A DNA stretch of 64,000 nt from Vibrio splendidus (GTDB lineage: Bacteria > Pseudomonadota > Gammaproteobacteria > Enterobacterales > Vibrionaceae). Shown here piece by piece: positions 26,193 to 33,361 of the stretch. Where the stretch lies: NCBI RefSeq assembly GCF_024347615.1, contig NZ_AP025509.1:124001-188000 (forward strand). The letters run 5' to 3'. The notes below the pieces were generated by a model. The model did not search any database, was not told the origin of the DNA, and worked only from the letters and a program-made list of their open reading frames with translations. The position numbers were made by a program, and so were the translations under genes. Numbering within the stretch: the first letter of the stretch is position 1; the number at the start of each line of letters is the position of its first letter.

Positions 26193-26495
26193 TTAAAAAG
26201 GAGCTAATGGAAAAAACGTTATTTTCGTTTCATTGCTTTCTGTCGTTTTTCTTTCGAAATCAATAAACCCTGCATCTTTTAATTTTTTTAAACATCGTGA
26301 AAAACTCGTTTTCTTCATTCCGTTGAATAAGTGCTCAATATCTGCATATTTAGTAAAAGATACGTTGTTATTGTATTCTTCTTTTTGTTTTAACAATGTG
26401 TAATAAACAAATAAATCACTTTTTGAAATATCACTTTTAAAAAACTCTTCAATCATTCCCAATAAATCGTTAAGTTCTAAATTTTGATTCTGCAT
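26193..26495 (-). CDS. Small winged-helix regulator
   Basis: 100 aa from the ATG at 26495, preceded by AAGGAG; the longer frame to 26594 would run through the operator. SKSDLFVYYTLLKQKEEY and MKKTSFSRCLKKLKDAGFIDFERK look like the first helix and the recognition helix plus wing of a MarR-like winged helix. Identical palindromes GTTATCAA-NN-TTGATAAC flank the gene on both sides. It occupies the same place in the right module as the gene at 16863 does in the left, and is probably an autoregulated repressor of plasmid functions. Confidence 0.62.
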   Translation of the reverse strand: MQNQNLELNDLLGMIEEFFKSDISKSDLFVYYTLLKQKEEYNNNVSFTKYADIEHLFNGMKKTSFSRCLKKLKDAGFIDFERKTTESNETKITFFPLAPF

Positions 26496-26538
26496 ATTTT
26501 CTCCTTGGTTATATAAATAATATAACACAAAAAAATAA

Positions 26539-26556
26539 GTTATCAAGATTGATAAC
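26539..26556. promoter_or_regulatory. Palindromic operator before the small winged-helix gene
   Basis: GTTATCAAGATTGATAAC is a perfect palindrome with 8-bp arms, 44 bp upstream of the leftward start and shared with 26175-26192. Confidence 0.7.
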
Positions 26557-26605
26557 AAAAAAATAGAGCCAATCGTGGTTCTGTTTTTTATCAAACATTT
26601 TTAAC

Positions 26606-26772
26606 ACTTATAATCTTTGTATTTAGAGGGTTTATTAAATGGATTCTATTCTAAACTAATAAGGTAGGTTTAAAACGAGCTGTAACGCTCTATATGACGA
26701 TTTAAGACAATATGATAAGGGAATATACAAGAAAACCAAAATGAAGCCGTAAGAAGTGTTTAAGATTAAAAA
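26606..26772 (+). repeat. 167-bp direct repeat, copy A
   Basis: It aligns without gaps to 27967-28133 with about 17 differences. A cluster of AAGATC words follows at 26903-26951 (TTAAGATC three times, CTAAGATC once) and also follows copy B, nearer by about 125 bp. No gene is seen. The pair brackets 1.2 kb of non-coding sequence, as in a plasmid control region. Confidence 0.7.
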
Positions 26773-27381
26773 CAGTTTAGAGAATTTCAAACGGAATAGG
26801 TCGAGCGTCAGATTTTTTCTAAAAGAAACAAGGTTTATGATGTGAAAAGGGGTTTTGGAACAAAATCTCTATATAATTATTATATATTATTTAATTATTC
26901 TCTTAAGATCTTTTCTCTTAAGATCCTAAGATCTGTTAAGTCTTTAAGATCTGTATAGGGACCGATGGGAGTGTTCTCTCCCCTACCCAGATACCATAAA
27001 AAAAACATTCAAAAACATAAAATATTTCATAGTATCAAGGTATAGGAGAACACTACCGCCAGTCCACTCATTGGGGTCCTTAGGTCGGCTTATCAACCCT
27101 CAGTAGGTCAACAAGCAGGAAAGCTTACAGTCAAATCTGAACAACTGCCACCGTACCACCTTCCAAACATTTTTATGTAATTCATCTTTTAAATCTGTTT
27201 ATCAACTGCTTTTAAAGTTGGTATGCAAAACTGATTAGTAGGCATTGTTGATGAAATTACTATGTCATCTCTATGGTCGCTCCCTCACGGTAAATCCTTG
27301 TATGGAGCTGAAGCAAGTCAAACCAAAACATCTTTAATTCCAAAATGACTTGTATTGTTGATTTAACAAGGATTTAAGCGT

Positions 27382-27414
27382 AAAAAAGAGCATAATCCTT
27401 GTTGAATTATGCTC
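27382..27414 (-). terminator. Leftward terminator without an associated gene
   Basis: GAGCATAAT and ATTATGCTC pair perfectly over 9 bp. On the minus strand the stem is followed by six T. No leftward gene ends here, so a non-coding transcript starting to the right is implied. Confidence 0.65.
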
Positions 27415-27525
27415 ACCAGTCTTAACAATCTTAATTTTTTTTCTAATAAACCCTTGCAATCTTCAAAATGTATGTTAAAAATTAAATTAAGATTATCGAG
27501 GTCGGGAAACTATCAACAATCTTGG

Positions 27526-27552
27526 AAGGGGCTTCGTTTTTCGAAGCCCTTT
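27526..27552 (+). terminator. Rightward hairpin, possible terminator
   Basis: GGGCTTCG and CGAAGCCC form a perfect stem with a short T-rich loop, followed by TTT. No ORF precedes it. Confidence 0.55.
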
Positions 27553-27619
27553 CAACTTATAATAATTAAGCTATCATGTATATGACACTTGTCAAACGAT
27601 TGAAAAACTTAATAAAAGA

Positions 27620-27653
27620 AAGACATTTCATTTTGTGAAGTGTCTTTTTTTTG
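27620..27653 (+). terminator. Rightward terminator without an associated gene
   Basis: AGACATTTCA pairs with TGAAGTGTCT (one mismatch) and is followed by a run of T. It is the second rightward terminator within 100 bp in a region without genes. Confidence 0.65.
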
Positions 27654-27815
27654 TCCTAAAAATTCAAAATGCCACTATATATTGTGTCTTAATTAAAAAC
27701 AAACACCATATGTAGTGTTAAACATTATAGTAAAATACAAGATATAGTTATTGAGTAGTGTCTTTGAAAATAAAAACCACTATATGTAGTGGTAGAATTA
27801 TTTTAAATGTTTTTT

Positions 27816-27848
27816 ATTTAAATAAAATTTAAATAAAATTTAAATAAA
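27816..27848. repeat. Three perfect 11-bp AT tandem repeats
   Basis: ATTTAAATAAA occurs three times head to tail. The lack of GC makes it a candidate DNA-unwinding element, though simple AT repeats are common in such sequence. Confidence 0.6.
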
Positions 27849-27966
27849 TTGACTTAACTATTTGTTGTGATAAAAATATAAGTAAGAGGTTAAACCCCCT
27901 TATTATATTAACATCCTTTAAAAAGAATCCATTCGTGGGTTCTTTTTTTTGTTTTAAATTTTTACA

Positions 27967-28133
27967 ACTTATAATCTTTGTATTTAAAGATTTTATTAAA
28001 TAGATTCTACTCTAAACTAACAAAGTAGGTTTAAAACGAATTGTAACGCTCTATATAGCGATTTAAGACAATATGATAAGGAAATACACAAGAAAACCGA
28101 AATGAAGACGTAGGGAGTGTTTAAGATTAAAAA
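27967..28133 (+). repeat. 167-bp direct repeat, copy B
   Basis: About 90% identical to 26606-26772, and followed directly by the AAGATC cluster that in copy A lies about 125 bp further on, so copy B looks like a deleted form of the same control region. Confidence 0.7.
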
Positions 28134-28229
28134 TTCTCTTAAGATCCTGAGATCTGTTAAGTCTTTAAGATCTGTATGGGGGATAATGTTATCGACATAA
28201 AGAAGGGAAGGGCTTGAAAATACAAGATC

Positions 28230-28325
28230 TAAAAAAAGCCGCATGAAGCGGCTTAATTTATAGTTTAAATATTAGTTAGTGTATCTCAATCACTTAAAAT
28301 ATTTTGTACTCATTTTAATAACTAT
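28230..28325 (-). ncRNA. Possible second antisense RNA
   Basis: On the minus strand a perfect TTGACA (28356-28351) is followed at about 16 bp by a weak -10 (AATACT). Transcription would end at a strong hairpin AAGCCGC/GCGGCTT (28236-28254) with seven T. No ORF lies between. It precedes the rightward small ORF and pilin gene of the right module, as the RNA at 18755 precedes the Rep-like gene of the left one. Confidence 0.4.
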
Positions 28326-28404
28326 TTCAGTATTACATTTAAATAATCATTGTCAACAGATTATCTTATAAATATTTAAGCATGTTGTTATTAAGGAAAT
28401 AAAA

Positions 28405-28430
28405 AAGCCACATAATTATGCGGCTTCTTT
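28405..28430. terminator. Bidirectional hairpin before small ORF
   Basis: AAGCC-A-CATA and TATG-C-GGCTT pair with one internal mismatch, with A residues before and T residues after. Confidence 0.6.
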
Positions 28431-28440
28431 TAAGGAGTAA

Positions 28441-28560
28441 ATGTTTAGAGATTTATTTTTACTTATTTTAATAACAATTATTATTTTTCCATACAAAAAC
28501 AAACCTGTCAGCCAATTAAAAGAATATTTGACACCTCACACTATTATGCTAAATAAATAA
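28441..28560 (+). CDS. 39-aa predicted membrane peptide
   Basis: ATG at 28441 has AAGGAG three bases upstream and opens a 39-codon frame: a hydrophobic helix (residues 4-17, DLFLLILITIIIFPYK) and a short polar tail. It lies 47 bp before the pilin gene and would be cotranscribed. No family is recognised. Good translation signals and a clean membrane helix support it, and its shortness limits confidence. The spacing of the ribosome site is tight. Confidence 0.45.
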   Translation: MFRDLFLLILITIIIFPYKNKPVSQLKEYLTPHTIMLNK

Positions 28561-28607
28561 ACAGGCTCGGATGCCTATTTAATTTAATAATAAAGGAAAA
28601 TAAAAAT

Positions 28608-29072
28608 ATGTTTAGTTTAATTATATCAATTATCGCAATCGCACTTGTTGCTGCACTTGCACTTGCTTCAATCTACTACGGTGGCGCAGCTTTTCAACAA
28701 GGTTCAACTGATGCAGAAGCTTCAACAGTAATGAATCAAGGTCAACAAATTCAAGGTGCTATTACTCTGGCAAATGTTGATGAGAAATATACGGCAGGTT
28801 CAACAGCAATTGCAGACCTTGCACCAGCATATCTGAAAGAAGCTCCAAAAGTTCGTGATAAAGCGTGGTCAATCGCTAAAATCGCTGGAACATCAACACC
28901 TGTGGGTGATACTTATGTTGCAACTGTAGAAGTACAACCAGAAGTTTGTATTGCAATTGAGAACATGAGATTAACAACACCAATTACTGTTGCTCCTACT
29001 GCTGCACTAAAAGGTGAAGCATTAAATTCATACGGTTGTCATGATACAAACAAAGCTTACTACAAGATTTAA
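28608..29072 (+). CDS. Type IV pilin-like protein without a leader peptide
   Basis: 154 aa. The hydrophobic helix begins at residue 2 (FSLIISIIAIALVAALALASIYYGG), as if the protein started at the mature pilin end; no G|FTLIE leader is present. The body has the layout of small type IVb pilins: A-V-x-Q-x-QI-x-A spine, a YL-x-x-x-P strand region, WSIAKI, and two Cys (EVCIAIENM, YGCHDTN) framing a C-terminal D-region of about 45 residues. Codon quality and AAGGA support expression. It is probably a major-pilin-like or secreted pilin-fold protein; processing without a leader is unclear. Confidence 0.65.
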   Translation: MFSLIISIIAIALVAALALASIYYGGAAFQQGSTDAEASTVMNQGQQIQGAITLANVDEKYTAGSTAIADLAPAYLKEAPKVRDKAWSIAKIAGTSTPVGDTYVATVEVQPEVCIAIENMRLTTPITVAPTAALKGEALNSYGCHDTNKAYYKI

Positions 29073-29091
29073 TTTGTGATCAATTAGAATT

Positions 29092-29119
29092 AAAAGAACT
29101 CTTTCGAGTTCTTTTTTTT
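29092..29119. terminator. Family terminator, copy 4, shared by pilin and relaxase genes
   Basis: GAACTC-TTTC-GAGTTC with T run, 20 bp after the pilin stop. Its T run overlaps the relaxase stop codon at 29118, so the two convergent genes share it. Confidence 0.85.
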
Positions 29120-31601
29120 ACTTCGGCTTACTCCAACTTGGAGTGAGTCTTACCCCCAACTTCTGCATCAACCCTTTCTTATTCTTGCTATTTATGCTTT
29201 CTTCCATCACTTCTTCACGTTTTAAAGCAGACTCTTCGTTATAATCATTAGTCGCCAATATTAGCAGCTCATCAAGGGTGTATCTACCAACATCATAGCT
29301 CAAAATTGCGTCTGTATGTTTTGAATAGTCAAATTCAATGTATGTTGGCTCCGTATTAGATGCGATTTTTACAATTTCGTTATCTGGTAATCGAATAGTA
29401 GAACCTGCTTTTGCACCAAATACCATATTCAATCTATTAACAACACTTTTTGCCCTATCAACTCTCTTACCTCTCTTCATTTCTTCATCAAAAGCAAGAT
29501 CTTCTTGTCGCTTAAGCTTGGCAGCCTCCCTCTCTTTTCTCTTTATTTTAAGCCTTTCTTCTTCTGCAAGTTCTTCTTCAAGCTTTAACTTATCAAGTTT
29601 TGGTAGGAACTGCTTTGCTCCAAAATCGTTAAAAACACGCCTTAATGAAGACTTAAAGTGGTCTGTGTATGAATGAATAAACTCTCTTGCTTCATCATTC
29701 ACTATGTAAACAATATCTTTGCTTCGATCATAAACCAAATCAATAAGACCATTAACAACATGATGCAGTTTTGAAATTGTCTGGTTTAGCTTCACAACTG
29801 ACTTTTCGGCTTCTTTCTTCTCCTTTTCAAGCCTTCTCTTATCGCCTTTTGTTGCAATCAAATCACGTTCTGCAATACTTAATTGATTTTCTACCTTTGA
29901 CTTACTCTTTTTTGTCGTCTGATAGTCGTCTTTAAGCTTCTCATACTTGCCTTTATTGTCGTTAAATGCCTTTTCATACCTATTAGATAAGCCTTTAAAC
30001 TTAATAGCTTCTGCTTTTGCCTCTTTGCTCTCCTTAACAAGCGTTTCGTTTTTATTAACCAATGCTTCGTTTGTATTGGAAAGGCTGTTATTTTCCTCAA
30101 TAAGAGCGATATTAGAGCCTGATAATTCAAGATTTTCATCCATCAAAGCTTGGTTAGAATCCGCATACTCGGCTTCGATCTTCTCTTTTTCAGATTTAAG
30201 TTTAGTTTGGTATTGTGTAGTTTCTTGATCAAGTTTTTCTTTAAATTTGGTTTCAAGTGTCGTTTTCAGTTTTTCCGTTTTCTCTTTAACACTCTTGTCA
30301 TAATGGTTTTCAAGCTGTGTAAACTTCTTTTCAAACTCTTCTCTCAAAAGGTTTTCATAATTGCCGTAACGTGCAGATTTAGCCTTGTTTGGTGTATCCA
30401 CATCAGCCTTTATCTTGTCTCTTTCAAGTTTATTAGCATCGTTTTTAGCAAGCATACCGAAGCGAAAAGAAACATTGTGTTTCTCCAAAATCTGGTTTGC
30501 AAAATCATAAAATTCACGTTGATATGCTTCACCTGCAAGCAACTGATTTTCTTTACTCGCCTTGTTCCATTTTTTATCACAATCAATACTAAAACCCTGT
30601 TTAGTAGCCATTCTTTTCATTAACTGATAGGTAAAATCTGGTAAGTCATAACACTGGTTTTCTTTGTTTAAACCACTAATGATTGTGTGTGTATGGTCGT
30701 CTTCTGCGTTATCTTTCTTTGTTCTTTCGTCTTTATGGATAAAGATTTTTAGCATATCAAAGGGCTTAAAATGCTCTTTATGCCAACTTTCAAGGACATC
30801 TATAACCACTTCATCGGGTAGTGATAAACCGTTATGTTTAGGTATTTTTAAAAGTCTTTCTTCAATAGCCACTGCAGAAACTGATTTGGTCGGGTCCATA
30901 GCTCGCTCGGCTTCCATTTTCTCGACATTATCTAAAAGGTTCTTTATATGCTTCTTTTTTGCCCCAAAAGATTTTACTTTTTCATTCTTATCAACGTTTC
31001 GATAGTAGCGGTCTAATGATGTAAGTGTTTCATCAGAAATTGCTTCATAGCTCTTTTTAGCTCCGTTTTTTAAGTCTTTATTATCTTCTTCAAACTTTGT
31101 ATGTTCTTCTTTAAATTTGGTTATATATGCCATTTCTGGGGCGGTTAAGGTGCTATCTTTAAGGTTTGAAAAGTATTTAATACTCTTGTTTACCAAGTCT
31201 CTTTCACCCTGTGAAATGCCTGATTGTTTGTTCTCGTGTTCTTCTGATACTCGTGTTATATCGTCTTGAATAAGGTGATTAAACTCGTCTGTTAGCTCTT
31301 GAACTTGGTCAAACCAACGTTCTCCACACTCAATTTTTTCTGACATATAAGAACCATCATCATTTCGTTTATACGAAATAATGACGTTATTCTGTGTTAG
31401 TTCTGGATTGAAATCGCTCTTTCTCTGCCTTGTTCCTTCCATGTAATTTCTAAACAAATGCCATAAAAGGTTTCTGGTTTTCTTCTTTTCTATGATCTTA
31501 TAGCGTCTGTTTTTAAACAGAACGGTAGATAGTTTCTTTTCGATCTTCGTGTAGTTTTTATCAAAAACTTTTTGCACAATCTCTTTTGCTTTGTCGCTCA
31601 T
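29118..31601 (-). CDS. Putative mobilisation relaxase with long coiled coil (MOB_V-like)
   Basis: 827 aa. The motif HKDERTKKDNAEDDHTHTIISG (His303 and His305) resembles the paired-histidine metal motif of HUH relaxases of the Mob/Pre type, where a DE...HxH arrangement holds the metal. Tyr residues upstream could be catalytic. Residues about 410-640 form a long, highly charged coiled coil, also usual in Mob/Pre proteins, and 660-830 form a separate basic C-terminal domain. An AGGA site precedes the ATG. A decayed copy lies at 24614. It would nick oriT and lead the strand into a helper mating system. The N-terminal 250 residues match nothing I recognise, so the family could be new. Confidence 0.58.
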   Translation of the reverse strand: MSDKAKEIVQKVFDKNYTKIEKKLSTVLFKNRRYKIIEKKKTRNLLWHLFRNYMEGTRQRKSDFNPELTQNNVIISYKRNDDGSYMSEKIECGERWFDQVQELTDEFNHLIQDDITRVSEEHENKQSGISQGERDLVNKSIKYFSNLKDSTLTAPEMAYITKFKEEHTKFEEDNKDLKNGAKKSYEAISDETLTSLDRYYRNVDKNEKVKSFGAKKKHIKNLLDNVEKMEAERAMDPTKSVSAVAIEERLLKIPKHNGLSLPDEVVIDVLESWHKEHFKPFDMLKIFIHKDERTKKDNAEDDHTHTIISGLNKENQCYDLPDFTYQLMKRMATKQGFSIDCDKKWNKASKENQLLAGEAYQREFYDFANQILEKHNVSFRFGMLAKNDANKLERDKIKADVDTPNKAKSARYGNYENLLREEFEKKFTQLENHYDKSVKEKTEKLKTTLETKFKEKLDQETTQYQTKLKSEKEKIEAEYADSNQALMDENLELSGSNIALIEENNSLSNTNEALVNKNETLVKESKEAKAEAIKFKGLSNRYEKAFNDNKGKYEKLKDDYQTTKKSKSKVENQLSIAERDLIATKGDKRRLEKEKKEAEKSVVKLNQTISKLHHVVNGLIDLVYDRSKDIVYIVNDEAREFIHSYTDHFKSSLRRVFNDFGAKQFLPKLDKLKLEEELAEEERLKIKRKEREAAKLKRQEDLAFDEEMKRGKRVDRAKSVVNRLNMVFGAKAGSTIRLPDNEIVKIASNTEPTYIEFDYSKHTDAILSYDVGRYTLDELLILATNDYNEESALKREEVMEESINSKNKKGLMQKLGVRLTPSWSKPK

Positions 31602-32087
31602 TTAGTCCTCTCTGGATTCAGAAAGTAATCAGAATGGCAAATCATTTTTGAAAACTTTTGTTAAAAACTCGTTGGAGTTTTTGATCAAAGTTTGAGTAAA
31701 TGGTGGGTGGGAACTTGGAAGAAAATATTCAAAAAGTCGATAGCGTTTGAATGTTTTTTGAAAAGTTTCTGGTGCTGCTTTTGCTCTTGATCTTGCTCTG
31801 GCTCTTAAGCGCTAAAACTGCAAGTTTTCCATTTACCTCACGACACTTTATTGATACGAAGTAGCAAAAAGTGGCGGGGGGACTATAAATGGTTATTGAT
31901 ACCCCACCAAGAAAATAAGTTTTGAGGTTTTTCAACCCCTCGTTTTTGTTGCCAATTTTGATAACTTTTTTATTTGATATCTGATTTCGTTATACCATTT
32001 TTTTAACATTTGCCAAATTGTGATCATTTTCGAAAATTGAAAAGGGTGGACAATTTGTTATACATATATTTAACGGGAGTTTGTTTT
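31602..32087. other. Upstream region of the relaxase gene, candidate oriT
   Basis: No gene is supported. It contains a perfect hairpin AAAAACTC-GTTG-GAGTTTTT (31663-31682), a small hairpin AAAACT/AGTTTT (31814-31828), and an imperfect pair CACTTT.../AAAGTG around 31848-31875 followed by a G-rich stretch GGCGGGGGGAC. Relaxase genes usually sit next to their oriT, and these hairpins are candidates. A half-site TTTGATAAC near 31956 recalls the operator arms at 26175 and 26539. The 68-codon leftward frame inside has no coding features. Confidence 0.4.
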
Positions 32088-32225
32088 ATGGATGATTCAA
32101 AAAATAAAAAAAAGGAAAGCGTTCTTGATGTCATCAATCGAGAATTTGAAATGGAACAAAAAAAGCGAGATGATGTTTTTTTCAAAAAACTTTTGAAATA
32201 CTTCGCTTCAAATTATAAAAATTGA
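32088..32225 (+). CDS. 45-aa highly charged small protein
   Basis: ATG at 32088 with GGGAG about eleven bases upstream; the frame is open from 32010 but without a ribosome site. The sequence is rich in Lys, Glu and Asp (MDDSKNKKKESVLDVINREF) and ends FASNYKN, with one amphipathic helix. No family is recognised. It lies at the start of a run of short rightward ORFs between the relaxase gene and the island end. Confidence 0.4.
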   Translation: MDDSKNKKKESVLDVINREFEMEQKKRDDVFFKKLLKYFASNYKN

Positions 32226-32280
32226 TTTAATAATTTTCAATATATGAATTAATAGTTTCATTAATTTTTAAGGAACTATT

Positions 32281-32489
32281 ATGAATGAAATATATCTTCA
32301 ACGAACCTTAAAGAACTACTTGATGTTGAATACTATTCCATTGAAGTTTTTTTACACACATCAATCGAATTGAATGATTATGATGTAATAATCGAAGACA
32401 TAGAAGCTTTAGAGGCTGCTCTCAATATTGATCCGTACAATTATGAATCAACAACAAACTTGATCATTTTTATAAAAATGTTTAAATAA
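32281..32489 (+). pseudogene. Small acidic ORF broken by a frameshift
   Basis: ATG at 32281 has AAGGA nine bases upstream but stops after 26 codons. A one-base shift near 32308 opens into a frame of about 60 codons ending at 32489 (ELLDVEYYSIEVFLHTSIEL, then DYDVIIEDIEALEAALNIDP). That downstream frame has no usable start of its own. It is either a decayed small gene or a sequence error. Confidence 0.35.
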
Positions 32490-32523
32490 TTATTGAATAA
32501 CTTCTATAAGGGGAAAAAGAAAG

Positions 32524-32649
32524 ATGGTTGAAATAAAACATATAACAAACAAATACAACATAATAAAAAAGGAAATATCAAGGTCAAATATTTTAAAGCT
32601 AAGTGTATTGCTGTTAACTGCATCACTACTAATTACAATCTTTTTTTAA
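32524..32649 (+). CDS. 41-aa predicted single-span membrane peptide
   Basis: ATG at 32524, preceded by a purine-rich AAAGAAAG. A basic N-terminal half (ITNKYNIIKKEISRSN) is followed by a hydrophobic C-terminal helix (ILKLSVLLLTASLLITIFF) that runs to the stop. This is the layout of small inner-membrane peptides and type I-like toxins, but no family can be named and no antitoxin RNA is evident. Confidence 0.4.
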   Translation: MVEIKHITNKYNIIKKEISRSNILKLSVLLLTASLLITIFF

Positions 32650-32740
32650 TAGTAATCTTGAAATTATTGTTTTATGATGTATATATAAAATACATTTATT
32701 CTCCAAATAAAACTTAGTTCAATTTATTAACAAGCCTAAG

Positions 32741-32768
32741 AACCCAACACTTTTGTTGGGTTTTGTTT
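32741..32768 (+). terminator. Rightward terminator
   Basis: AACCCAACA and TGTTGGGTT pair perfectly around a CTTT loop and run into a T-rich stretch. It separates the small ORFs from the acidic-tail gene. Confidence 0.8.
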
Positions 32769-32830
32769 TTTGCTTAAATTAAAAAAAATGCTCTAATAAT
32801 ATTAGGAACATTTAACAAGGAGCGTTTACC

Positions 32831-33304
32831 ATGATTTATAATATGTTTTTAAAAGAGGATTTAATTGTATTACTTAAAGCGAAAGATTTCAACAATGATA
32901 CACAATACATACCGATTGAAGTTTATAGAAACGAAGTTGAAAGCAAAAAGATAATAATTAAAGAAATTGAAGACCTTAGAAGAAAAAATGATCTTTTGTA
33001 CGATGAATATCTTGATGCTTTCAATGAACTTAACGAATTCAAAGAAAAAAATGAAATTGCTGCAAGTGATATTCAAAGTGCCATTTTTGAGATAAATTAC
33101 TGTATTGAGTCCATGCAAAACTTAGAATTTAAAATGATTGAATTAGGTGGAACACCTAAACACGAAGATTTTGACTTTGAAGATATGAAGTTCAAATCAA
33201 AAACAAGAGATGCTTTTTTCAAAGATAATGACTTGGACGATGATGAAGATCTGGACGATTTAGATGATTTTGACTTTGATGATGACTTAGATCTAAAAGA
33301 GTAG
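32831..33304 (+). CDS. 157-aa coiled-coil protein with acidic tail
   Basis: ATG with AAGGAG nine bases upstream. Residues about 35-105 form a coiled coil (ESKKIIIKEIEDLRRKNDLLYDEYLDAFNELNEF...). The last 25 residues are almost only Asp, Glu, Leu and Phe (DLDDDEDLDDLDDFDFDDD), a DNA-mimic-like or partner-binding tail. No family is recognised. It is the last gene of the island, with its own terminator, and could act with the relaxase or recombinase. That role is speculation. Confidence 0.6.
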   Translation: MIYNMFLKEDLIVLLKAKDFNNDTQYIPIEVYRNEVESKKIIIKEIEDLRRKNDLLYDEYLDAFNELNEFKEKNEIAASDIQSAIFEINYCIESMQNLEFKMIELGGTPKHEDFDFEDMKFKSKTRDAFFKDNDLDDDEDLDDLDDFDFDDDLDLKE

Positions 33305-33309
33305 CGTAT

Positions 33310-33341
33310 AAAAGGAGTGGCATTTGACCACTCCTTTTTTG
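33310..33341. terminator. Bidirectional terminator between island and sdaA
   Basis: AAAAGGAGTGG and CCACTCCTTTT form a perfect stem with a 7-base loop, with T after it in both directions. It serves both the gene ending at 33304 and the leftward sdaA. Whether it belongs to island or chromosome decides the exact right end. Confidence 0.85.
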
Positions 33342-33361
33342 GTTTTAAATATTTAGTGGTG

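Larger units (their letters stand above)
26773..27966. other. Non-coding region with structured RNA signals
   Basis: There is no supportable gene over 1.2 kb. Signals in order: the AAGATC cluster (26903-26951); a long-range inverted repeat with GTGTTCTC at 26971 and GAGAACAC at 27046, with further pairing inside; a leftward terminator at 27382-27414; rightward terminators at 27526 and 27620; CAC-TATATG-TAGTG type dyads at about 27672, 27704 and 27777 (the last is CCACTATATGTAGTGG); and three perfect 11-bp tandem units ATTTAAATAAA at 27816-27848. Terminators in both directions without ORFs suggest that small RNAs are made here. Confidence 0.5.
14900..33345. mobile_element. AT-rich integrated mobilisable element with two plasmid-like modules
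   Basis: Boundaries are approximate. The island starts with a large serine recombinase directly after chromosomal sequence and ends between the acidic ORF at 32831-33304 and sdaA. Inside are an intact relaxase and the remnant of another, a Rep-like gene with an antisense RNA, winged-helix genes with palindromic operators, several families of direct repeats, and pilin-like and BspA-like surface genes. Composition is far more AT-rich than either flank. There is no conjugation secretion system, so it would be mobilised in trans. The order winged helix, non-coding repeats, pilin, terminator, relaxase occurs twice, so the island looks like two related plasmid-like units in tandem. Confidence 0.75.

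Noticed and set aside
28017..28244. 75-codon leftward frame
   Set aside because: It lies in the duplicated non-coding block and its counterpart in copy A is not open. It has no ribosome site.
31729..31935. 68-codon leftward frame upstream of the relaxase gene
   Set aside because: Low-quality composition, and it spans hairpins that better fit an oriT or leader.
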